Source of the DNA: Variovorax sp. 54
GTDB lineage: Bacteria > Pseudomonadota > Gammaproteobacteria > Burkholderiales > Burkholderiaceae_C
DNA: 64,000 nt
NCBI RefSeq assembly: GCF_002754375.1
Contig: NZ_PEFF01000001.1
Span: 4,791,501 to 4,855,500, forward strand
Reading direction: 5' to 3'
Shown here: positions 51,001 through 63,000 of the stretch, in pieces
Numbering within the stretch: position 1 is the first letter of the stretch
Layout: each line of letters begins with the position of its first letter
Made by a program: the position numbers and the translations under genes
The notes under the pieces: generated by a model
Databases searched by the model: none
Told to the model about the DNA's origin: nothing
The model's input: the letters and a program-made list of their open reading frames with translations, nothing else

Positions 51001-54000
51001 GATAGCCTTTCGACCTCCACATCGAGCGGCTTGAGCACCGCCACCAGCGGCATCAGCAGCCTGTCGACGGGTCTCAGCACCACGAACAGCAACGTCAGCA
51101 GCCTGTCGACCTCGACGTCGTCGGGTCTGAGCACGGCCAACAGCCGCGTCGACAGCCTTTCGACGTCGACGTCCTCGGGCTTGAGCACGGCTACCAGCGG
51201 CATCAGCAGCCTGTCGACGGGTCTCAGCACCACGAACAGCAACGTGGGCAGCTTGTCGACGTCTACGTCGTCCGGTCTGAGCACGGCCAACAGCCGTGTC
51301 GATAGCCTTTCGACCTCCACATCGAGCGGCTTGAGCACCGCCACCAGCGGCATCAGCAGCCTGTCGACGGGTCTCAGCACCACGAACAGCAACGTGGGCA
51401 GCTTGTCGACGTCTACGTCGTCGGGTCTGAGCACGGCCAGCAGCCGCGTCGACAGCCTTTCGACCTCCACGTCGAGTGGCTTGAGCACCGCCACCAGCGG
51501 CATCAGCAGCCTGTCGACGGGTCTCAGCACCACGAACAGCAACGTGGGCAGCTTGTCGACGTCTACGTCGTCCGGTCTGAGCACGGCCAATAGCCGTGTC
51601 GACAGCCTTTCGACCTCCACATCGAGTGGCTTGAGCACCGCCACCAGCGGCATCAGCAGCCTGTCGACGGGTCTCAGCACCACGAACAGCAACGTCAGCA
51701 GCCTGTCGACGTCTACGTCGTCCGGTCTGAGCACGACCAACAGCCGCGTCGATAGCCTTTCGACCTCCACATCGAGCGGCTTGAGCACCGCCACCAGCGG
51801 CATCAGCAGCCTGTCGACGGGTCTCAGCACGACGAACAGCAACGTGGGCAGCTTGTCGACGTCTACGTCGTCCGGTCTGAGCACGGCCAATAGCCGTGTC
51901 GACAGCCTTTCGACCTCCACATCGAGCGGCTTGAGCACCGCCACCAGCGGCATCAGCAGCCTGTCGACGGGTCTCAGCACCACGAACAGCAACGTCAGCA
52001 GCCTGTCGACCTCGACGTCGTCGGGTCTGAGCACGACCAACAGCCGCGTCGATAGCCTTTCGACCTCCACATCGAGCGGCTTGAGCACCGCCACCAGCGG
52101 CATCAGCAGCCTGTCGACGGGTCTCAGCACCACGAACAGCAACGTCAGCAGCCTGTCGACTTCGACGTCGTCCGGTCTGAGCACGGCCAATAGCCGTGTC
52201 GACAGCCTTTCGACCTCCACGTCGAGCGGCTTGAGCACGGCTGCCAGCGGTATCGACAGTCTGTCGACGGGCTTGAGCACGACGAACAGCAACGTGGGCA
52301 GCTTGTCGACGTCTACGTCGTCCGGTCTGAGCACGGCCAATAGCCGTGTCGACAGCCTTTCGACGTCGACGTCCTCGGGCCTGAGCACGGCTACGAGCAG
52401 CATCTCCAGCCTGTCCACGGGTCTCAGCACGACGAACAGCAACGTCAGCAGCCTGTCGACCTCGACGTCGTCAGGTCTGAGCACAGCGACCAGCAGCATC
52501 GGCAGCCTGTCGACTGGCCTGAGCTCCGCAACGAGCGGGATCTCCAGCCTGTCGACGGGACTGAGTGCGACCAACAGCAGCCTGGACAGCCTCTCGACAT
52601 CTACTTCGAGCGGGTTGAGTACAGCCGCAAGCAGTATCGGCAGCTTGTCGACGTCTGTGTCCTCGGGTCTGAGCACGACGAACAGCAACGTCAGCAGCCT
52701 CTCGACTTCGATGTCGTCGGGGTTGAGCACTGCCACGAGCAGCATTGGAAGCCTGTCGACATCCGTTTCGTCTGGCCTGAGCACCACGAACAGCAACGTG
52801 AGCAGCTTGTCGACCTCGACGTCGTCTGGCTTGAGCACGGCTACCAGCAGCATCAGCAGCCTGTCGACGTCTACGTCGTCGGGTCTCAGCACTGCTACCA
52901 GCAGCATCGGAAGCCTGTCGACGTCTGTCTCGTCCGGCCTGAGCACGGCGAACAGCAATGTGAGCAGTCTGTCGACTTCGACGTCGAGTGGGTTGAGCAC
53001 GACAAACAGCCGCGTCGACAGCCTGTCGACGGGCCTGAGCACCACGAACAGCAACGTGAGCAGCTTGTCGACATCGACGTCGTCGGGCCTGAGTACGGCC
53101 ACGAGCAGCATCGGAAGCCTGTCGACATCGGTGTCGTCTGGCCTTAGTACGACGAACAGCAATGTCAGCAGCCTCTCGACCTCGACGTCGTCTGGCTTGA
53201 GCACGGCCACCAGCAGCATCGATAGCCTGTCCACCGGCCTGAGCACGACAAACAGCAGCGTGAGCAGCCTGTCGACTTCGACGTCGAGTGGTCTGAGCAC
53301 GGCCACGAGCAGCATCGACAGTCTGTCGACGGGCTTGAGCACGACGAACAGCAACGTCAGCAGCCTGTCGACGTCCACGTCGTCTGGCCTGAGTACGGCT
53401 ACCAGCGGCATTGACAGCCTCTCGACGGGTCTGAGCACGACGAACAGCAACGTGAGCAGCTTGTCGACATCGACGTCGTCGGGCCTGAGCACCGCCACGA
53501 GCAGCATTGGCAGCTTGTCGACGTCTGTCTCGTCTGGGCTGAGCACCACGAACAGCAACGTGAGCAGCTTGTCGACATCGACGTCGTCGGGCCTGAGCAC
53601 CGCCACGAGCAGCATCGGCAGCTTGTCGACGTCTGTCTCGTCTGGGCTGAGCACCACGAACAGCAACGTGAGCAGTCTGTCGACTTCGACGTCGTCTGGC
53701 TTGAGCACGGCCACCAGCAGCATTGAGAGTCTGTCGACGGGTCTGAGCACGACGAACAGCAATGTGAGCAGCTTGTCGACCTCGACGTCGTCTGGCTTGA
53801 GCACTGCCACGAGCAGCATCGGCAGCCTGTCGACATCCGTTTCGTCTGGCCTGAGCACGACCAACAGCCGCGTTGATAGCCTGTCGACGTCTACGTCGTC
53901 TGGCCTCAGCACGGCTACCAGCGGCATTGACAGCCTCTCGACGGGTCTGAGCACCACGAACAGCAATGTGAGCAGCTTGTCGACCTCGACGTCGTCGGGT

Positions 54001-57000
54001 CTCAGTACGGCGACCAGCAGCATCGACAGCCTGTCGACTGGCCTGAGCACCACGAACAGCAATGTGGGAAGCTTGTCGACCTCGACATCGTCGGGTCTGA
54101 GCACCACCAACAGCCGTGTCGACAGCCTCTCGACTTCCACGTCGTCGGGTCTGAGCACCACGAACAGCAACGTCAGCAGTCTGTCGACCTCGACGTCGTC
54201 TGGCCTGAGCACCGCCACGAGCAGCATCGGCAGTCTGTCGACATCTGTCTCGTCTGGCCTGAGCACGACGAACAGCAATGTCAGCAGCCTCTCGACCTCG
54301 ACGTCGTCCGGGTTGAGCACGGCCACCAGCAGCATCAACAGCCTGTCGACATCCGTTTCGTCCGGTCTGAGCACCACGAACAGCAACGTGAGCAGCCTGT
54401 CGACCTCGACGTCGTCGGGTCTCAGTACGGCGACCAGCAGCATCGACAGCCTGTCGACTGGCCTGAGCACGACGAACAGCAACGTCAGCAGTTTGTCGAC
54501 TTCGACGTCGTCTGGGTTGAGCACTGCCACGAGCAGCATCGGCAGCCTGTCGACGTCTGTTTCGTCCGGTCTGAGCACCACGAACAGCAACCTGGACCGC
54601 CTCTCGACGTCTACGTCGTCGGGTCTCAGCACCGCCGCCAGCAGCATCGGCAGCCTGTCGACTTCTGTCTCGTCTGGGCTGAGCACGACGAACAGCAATG
54701 TGAGCAGCCTGTCGACCTCGACGTCGTCCGGACTGAGCACTGCCACGAGCAGCATCGATAGTCTCTCAACGGGCCTGAGTACGACGAACAGCAACGTCAG
54801 CAGCCTGTCGACCTCGACGTCGTCCGGGTTGAGCACGGCCACCAGCAGCATCGATAGCCTGTCCACCGGCCTGAGCACGACCAACAGCAACCTGGACAGC
54901 CTTTCGACGTCCACGTCGAGTGGGCTGAGCACAGCTGCGAGCAGCATCGGCAGCCTGTCGACGTCCGTCTCGTCTGGCCTGAGCACGACCAACAGCAACG
55001 TCAACAGCCTCTCGACCTCGACGTCGTCCGGCCTGAGCACGGCCACGAGCAGCATTGACAGCCTGTCGACGGGTCTGAGCACGACGAACAGCAACGTGAG
55101 CAGCCTGTCGACTTCCACGTCCTCGGGTCTGAGCACGGCTGCCAGCGGTATCGACAGTCTGTCGACGGGCTTGAGTACGACGAACAGCAACGTCAGCAGC
55201 CTGTCGACCTCGACGTCATCCGGCCTGAGCACGGCCACGAGCGGCATCAACAGCCTGTCGACCGGCCTGAGCACGACCAACAGCAACCTGGACAGCCTCT
55301 CGACCTCGACATCGTCTGGCCTGAGCACGGCCACGAGCAGCATCGGCAGTCTGTCGACATCGGTCTCGTCCGGCCTGAGCACGACGAACAGCAACGTGAG
55401 CAGCCTGTCGACTTCGACGTCGAGCGGCCTGAGCACGGCCACGAGCAGCATCGACAGTCTGTCGACGGGTCTGAGCACCACGAACAGCAACGTCAGCAGC
55501 TTGTCGACTTCGACGTCGTCTGGGTTGAGCACAGCCACGAGCAGCATCGGCAGCCTGTCGACGTCTGTTTCGTCCGGTCTGAGCACCACGAACAGCAACC
55601 TGGACAGCCTCTCGACGTCTACGTCGTCGGGTCTCAGCACCGCCGCCAGCAGCATCGGCAGCCTGTCGACTTCTGTCTCGTCTGGGCTGAGCACGACGAA
55701 CAGCAATGTCAGCAGTCTCTCGACCTCGACGTCGTCTGGCTTGAGCACTGCCACGAGCAGTATCGGCAGCCTGTCGACATCCGTCTCTTCTGGCCTGAGC
55801 ACGACGAACAGCAACGTCAGCAGCCTCTCGACCTCGACGTCGTCTGGCTTGAGCACTGCGACCAGCAGCATCGACAGCCTCTCGACGGGTCTGAGCACGA
55901 CGAACAGCAACGTCAGCAGCCTGTCGACCTCGACGTCGTCCGGCCTGAGCACCGCCACGAGCAGCATCGGCAGCTTGTCGACATCCGTTTCGTCTGGCCT
56001 GAGTACGACGAACAGCAATGTGAGCAGCCTCTCGACTTCCACATCGAGCGGGTTGAGTACAGCGACCAGCAGCATCGATAGTCTGTCGACGGGCTTGAGC
56101 ACCACGAACAGCAATGTGAGCAGTCTGTCGACGTCGACGTCGTCGGGCTTGAGCACGGCCACGAGCAGCATCGGCAGCTTGTCGACATCCGTTTCGTCTG
56201 GCCTGAGTACGACGAACAGCAATGTGAGCAGCCTCTCGACTTCCACATCGAGCGGGTTGAGTACAGCGACCAGCAGCATCGATAGTCTGTCGACGGGCTT
56301 GAGCACCACGAACAGCAATGTGAGCAGTCTGTCGACGTCGACGTCGTCGGGCTTGAGCACGGCCACGAGCAGCATCGGCAGCTTGTCGACGTCCGTGTCG
56401 TCCGGCCTCAGCACCACGAACAGCAACCTGGACAGCCTCTCGACGTCGACGTCGTCGGGTCTCAGCACCGCCGCCAGCAGCATCGGCAGCCTGTCGACCT
56501 CTGTCTCGTCTGGGCTGAGCACGACGAACAGCAACGTCAGCAGCCTTTCGACCTCGACGTCATCCGGCCTGAGCACCGCCACGAGCAGCATTGGCAGCTT
56601 GTCGACGTCCGTTTCGTCTGGTCTGAGCACGACGAATAGCAACGTCAGCAGCCTCTCGACTTCCACATCGAGCGGGTTGAGTACGGCGACCAGCAGCATC
56701 GGCAGCCTGTCGACGTCTGTCTCGTCTGGGCTGAGCACCACGAACAGCAACGTCAGCAGTCTGTCGACCTCGACGTCGTCGGGTCTGAGCACAGCCACGA
56801 GCAGCATCGGCAGTCTGTCGACATCTGTCTCGTCCGGCCTGAGCACGACGAACAGCAACGTCAGCAGCCTGTCGACGTCCACGTCGTCTGGCCTGAGTAC
56901 GGCTACCAGCAGCATTGACAGCCTCTCGACGGGCCTGAGCACCACGAACAGCAACGTCAGCAGCTTGTCGACTTCGACGTCGTCTGGGTTGAGCACTGCC

Positions 57001-60000
57001 ACGAGCAGCATCGGCAGCCTGTCGACGTCTGTTTCGTCTGGTCTGAGCACTACGAACAGCAATGTGAGCAGTCTGTCGACATCGGTGTCGTCCGGCCTGA
57101 GCACGACGAACAGCAACCTGGACAGCCTCTCGACTTCCACATCGAGCGGGTTGAGTACGGCGACCAGCAGCATCGGCAGCCTGTCGACGTCTGTTTCGTC
57201 CGGTCTGAGCACCACGAACAGCAACGTGAGTAGCCTGTCGACCTCGACGTCGTCTGGCCTGAGCACGACCAATAGCCGTATCGACGGCCTCTCGACGGAT
57301 CTGAGCACCACGAATAGCAACGTCAGCAGCCTCTCGACCTCGACGTCGTCCGGGTTGAGCACGGCCACCAGCAGCATCGATAGCCTGTCCACCGGCCTGA
57401 GCACGACGAACAGCAATGTGAGCAGCTTGTCGACCTCGACCTCGTCCGGTCTGAGCACGGCCAACAGCAACCTGGACAGCCTTTCGACGTCCACTTCGAG
57501 TGGGCTGAGCACAGCTGCGAGCAGCATCGGTAGCCTGTCGACCTCGACGTCGTCCGGCCTGAGCACGGCCACGAGCAGCATTGGCAGCTTGTCGACGTCC
57601 GTTTCGTCTGGTCTGAGCACTACGAACAGCAATGTGAGCAGTCTGTCGACATCGGTGTCGTCTGGCCTGAGCACGACGAACAGCAACGTGAGCAGTCTCT
57701 CGACTTCCACGTCCTCGGGTCTGAGCACGGCTGCCAGTGGTATCGACAGTCTGTCGACGGGCTTGAGCACGACGAACAGCAACGTGAGCAGCCTTTCGAC
57801 TTCGACGTCGAGTGGTCTGAGTACGGCCACGAGCAGCATCGATAGCCTGTCGACGGGTCTGAGCACCACGAACAGCAACGTGAGCAGCCTGTCGACCTCG
57901 ACGTCGAGCGGCCTGAGCACCGCTACCAGCAGCATTGATAGCCTGTCGACGTCCGTTTCGTCTGGTTTGAGCACGACGAATAGCAACGTGAGCAGTCTGT
58001 CGACTTCGACATCGTCTGGCTTGAGCACGGCCACCAGCAGCATTGAGAGCTTGTCGACGGGCCTGAGCACCACGAACAGCAACGTGAGCAGCCTGTCGAC
58101 CTCGACGTCGTCCGGCCTGAGCACGGCCACGAGCAGCATTGGCAGCTTGTCGACGTCTGTCTCGTCTGGGCTGAGCACCACGAACAGCAACGTGAGCAGT
58201 CTGTCGACTTCGACGTCGTCTGGCTTGAGCACGGCCACCAGCAGCATTGAGAGTCTGTCGACGGGTCTGAGCACCACGAACAGCAACGTGAGCAGCCTGT
58301 CGACCTCGACGTCGAGCGGCCTGAGCACCGCCACGAGCAGCATTGGCAGCTTGTCGACGTCCGTTTCGTCTGGTTTGAGCACAACGAACAGCAACGTGAG
58401 CAGTCTCTCGACTTCCACGTCGTCGGGTCTGAGCACGGCTGCCAGCGGTATCGACAGTCTGTCGACGGGCTTGAGCACGACGAACAGCAACGTGAGCAGC
58501 CTTTCGACGTCCACGTCGAGTGGTTTGAGTACGACCAACAGCCGCGTTGATAGCCTGTCGACGTCTACGTCGTCTGGCCTCAGCACGGCTACCAGCGGCA
58601 TTGACAGCCTCTCGACGGGTCTGAGCACGACGAACAGCAACGTGAGCAGCTTGTCGACATCGACATCGTCGGGTCTGAGCACCACCAACAGCCGTGTCGA
58701 CAGCCTCTCGACTTCCACGTCGTCGGGCTTGAGCACTGCGACCAGCAGCATTGACAGCCTCTCGACGGGTCTGAGCACCACGAACAGCAACGTGAGCAGC
58801 CTGTCGACCTCCACGTCGAGCGGCCTGAGCACCGCCACGAGCAGCATCAGCAGCTTGTCGACGTCCGTTTCGTCTGGTTTGAGCACCACGAACAGCAACG
58901 TCAGCAGCCTGTCGACGTCCACGTCGTCTGGCCTGAGTACGGCTACCAGCGGCATTGACAGCCTCTCGACCGGCCTGAGCACGACCAACAGCAACCTGGA
59001 CAGCCTCTCGACCTCGACATCGTCTGGCCTGAGCACGGCCACGAGCAGCATCGGCAGTCTGTCGACATCTGTCTCGTCCGGCCTGAGCACGACGAATAGC
59101 AATGTCAGCAGCCTCTCGACCTCCACGTCGTCGGGTCTGAGCACGGCTGCCAGTGGTATCGACAGTCTGTCGACGGGGCTGAGTACGACGAACAGCAACG
59201 TGAGCAGCCTGTCGACGTCTACGTCGTCGGGCCTCAGCACGGCTGCCAGCAGCATTGACAGCCTTTCGACGGGTCTGAGCACGACGAACAGCAATGTGAG
59301 CAGCTTGTCGACCTCGACCTCGTCCGGTCTGAGCACTGCCACGAGCAGCATCGGCAGCCTGTCGACATCCGTCTCGTCTGGCCTGAGCACGACGAACAGC
59401 AACGTGAGCAGTCTCTCGACTTCCACGTCGTCCGGTCTGAGCACGGCTGCCAGCGGTATCGACAGTCTGTCGACGGGCTTGAGCACGACGAACAGCAACG
59501 TGAGCAGCCTTTCGACCTCCACGTCGAGCGGTCTGAGCACTGCTACGAGCAGCATTGACAGCTTGTCGACGGGGCTCAGCACCGCAACCAGCGGCATCTC
59601 CAGTCTGTCCACCGGCTTGAGCACCACCAACAGCAATGTGAGCAGCCTGTCGACCTCCACGTCGAGCGGTCTGAGCACTGCTACCAGCGGCATCTCCAGC
59701 CTGTCCACGGGCCTGAGCACGACGAACAGCAATGTCAGCAGCCTGTCGACCTCCACGTCGTCCGGACTGAGCACTGCTACGAGCGGCATCGACAGCCTGT
59801 CGACGGGTCTCAGCACTGCTACCAGCGGCATCTCCAGTCTGTCGACCGGTCTGAGCACGACCAACAGCAACGTCAACAGTCTGTCGACCTCCACGTCGTC
59901 GGGTCTCAGCACGGCAACGAGCGGCATCTCGAGCCTGTCGACGGGCCTGAGCACCGCCACCAGCGGCATCTCGAGCCTGTCCACAGGCCTGAGCACAACG

Positions 60001-63000
60001 AACAGCAACGTGAGCAGCCTGTCGACCTCGACGTCGTCGGGTCTCAGTACGGCGACTAGCAGCATCGACAGCCTGTCGACTGGCCTGAGCACGACGAACA
60101 GCAACGTGAGCAGCTTGTCGACTTCGACGTCGTCTGGGTTGAGCACCGCCACGAGCAGCATCGGCAGCCTGTCGACGTCTGTTTCGTCCGGTCTGAGCAC
60201 AACGAACAGCAACGTGAGCAGCCTGTCGACCTCGACGTCGTCGGGTCTCAGTACGGCTACCAGCGGTATCGACAGTCTGTCGACTGGCCTGAGCACCACG
60301 AATAGCAACGTGAGCAGCTTGTCGACTTCGACGTCGTCTGGGTTGAGCACTGCCACGAGCAGCATCGGCAGCCTGTCGACGTCTGTTTCGTCCGGTCTGA
60401 GCACCGCGAACAGCAACGTGAGTAGCCTGTCGACCTCGACGTCGAGCGGCCTGAGCACCGCTACCAGCAGCATTGAGAGCTTGTCGACGGGCCTGAGCAC
60501 AACGAACAGCAACGTCAGCAGCCTGTCGACGTCCACGTCGTCTGGCCTAAGTACGGCTACCAGCGGCATTGACAGCCTCTCGACGGGTCTGAGCACGACG
60601 AACAGCAATGTGAGCAGCTTGTCGACCTCGACCTCGTCCGGTCTGAGCACGGCCACGAGCGGCATCAACAGCCTGTCGACCGGCCTGAGCACGACCAACA
60701 GCAACCTGGACAGCCTCTCGACCTCGACATCGTCTGGCCTGAGCACGGCCACGAGCAGCATCGGCAGTCTGTCGACATCGGTCTCGTCCGGCCTGAGCAC
60801 GACGAACAGCAACGTCAGCAGCCTGTCGACCTCCACGTCGAGCGGTCTGAGCACTGCTACGAGCAGCATCGACAGCCTGTCGGCCGGCCTGAGCACCACC
60901 AACAGCAACGTCAGCAGCCTGTCGACGTCCACGTCGTCTGGTTTGAGCACCGCCACGAGCAGCATTGACAGCTTGTCGACGGGGCTCAGCACTGCGACCA
61001 GCGGCATCTCCAGTCTGTCGACCGGTCTGAGCACGACGAACAGCAATGTGAGCAGCTTGTCGACGTCCACGTCGAGCGGCCTGAGCACGGCTACGAGCAG
61101 CATCGACAGTCTGTCGACCGGCTTGAGCACAGCGACCAGCGGCATCTCCAGTCTGTCCACAGGTCTGAGCACCACCAACAGCAACGTCAGCAGTCTGTCG
61201 ACGTCCACGTCGAGTGGCCTGAGCACGGCGACGAGCAGCATCGACAGCTTGTCGACGGGTCTGAGCACTGCGACCAGTGGCATCTCCAGCCTGTCCTCGG
61301 GCCTGAGCACCACGAACAGCAATGTCAGCAGCTTGTCGACCTCGACGTCGTCGGGCTTGAGCACTGCCACGAGCAGCATCGGCAGCCTGTCGACGGGCCT
61401 GAGCACGGCGACCAGCGGCATCTCCAGTCTGTCCACAGGTCTGAGCACCACCAACAGCAACGTCAGCAGCCTGTCGACCTCGACGTCGTCCGGTCTGAGC
61501 ACGGCCACGAGCGGCATCGACAGCCTGTCGACGGGGCTCAGCACGACGACCAGCGGCATCTCCAGTCTGTCCACGGGCCTGAGCACAACGAACAGCAACG
61601 TGAGCAGCCTGTCGACGTCCACGTCGTCTGGTCTGAGCACGGCCACGAGCAGCATCGACAGCCTGTCGACGGGGCTCAGCACGACGACCAGCGGCATCTC
61701 CAGTCTGTCCACAGGTCTGAGCACCACCAACAGCAACGTCAGCAGTCTGTCGACGTCCACGTCGAGTGGCCTGAGCACGGCGACGAGCAGCATCGACAGC
61801 TTGTCGACGGGTCTGAGCACTGCGACCAGTGGCATCTCCAGCCTGTCCTCGGGCCTGAGCACCACGAACAGCAATGTCAGCAGCTTGTCGACTTCGACGT
61901 CGTCGGGCTTGAGCACTGCCACGAGCGGCATCGACAGCCTGTCGACGGGGCTCAGCACGACGACCAGCGGCATCTCCAGTCTGTCCACGGGCCTGAGCAC
62001 AACGAACAGCAACGTGAGCAGCCTGTCGACCTCGACGTCGTCCGGCCTGAGCACGGCGACCAGCAGCATCGACAGCCTGTCGACTGGCCTGAGCACCACG
62101 AACAGCAATGTGGGCAGCTTGTCGACCTCGACATCGTCGGGTCTGAGCACCACCAACAGCCGTGTCGACAGCCTCTCGACTTCCACGTCGTCGGGCTTGA
62201 GCACTGCGACCAGCAGCATTGACAGCCTCTCGACGGGTCTGAGCACCACGAACAGCAATGTGAGCAGCCTGTCGACCTCCACGTCGAGCGGTCTGAGCAC
62301 CGCCACGAGCAGCATCAGCAGCTTGTCGACGTCCGTTTCGTCTGGTTTGAGCACCACGAACAGCAACGTGAGCAGTCTCTCGACTTCCACTTCGTCGGGT
62401 CTGAGCACGGCTGCCAGCGGTATCGACAGTCTGTCGACGGGCTTGAGCACGACGAACAGCAACGTCAGCAGCCTGTCGACGTCCACGTCGTCTGGCCTGA
62501 GTACGGCTACCAGCGGCATTGACAGCCTCTCGACGGGTCTGAGCACGACCAACAGCAATGTGAGCAGCCTGTCGACGTCCACGTCGAGCGGCTTGAGCAC
62601 GGCGACCAGCGGCATCTCCAGTCTGTCCACAAGTCTGAGCACCACCAACAGCAACGTCAGCAGTCTGTCGACGTCCACGTCGAGCGGCCTGAGCACGGCC
62701 ACGAGCAGCATCGACAGCCTGTCGACTGGCTTGAGCACGGCAACCAGCGGTATCTCCAGCCTGTCCACCGGCCTGAGCACGACGAACAGCAACGTCAGCA
62801 GCCTTTCGACCTCCACGTCGAGCGGTCTGAGCACTGCTACGAGCAGCATCGACAGCTTGTCGACTGGCTTGAGCACGGCAACCAGTGGTATCTCCAGCCT
62901 GTCCACGGGCCTGAGCACGACGAACAGCAACGTCAGCAGCCTCTCGACCTCGACGTCGTCCGGTCTGAGCACGGCGACCAGTGGCATCTCGAGCCTGTCC

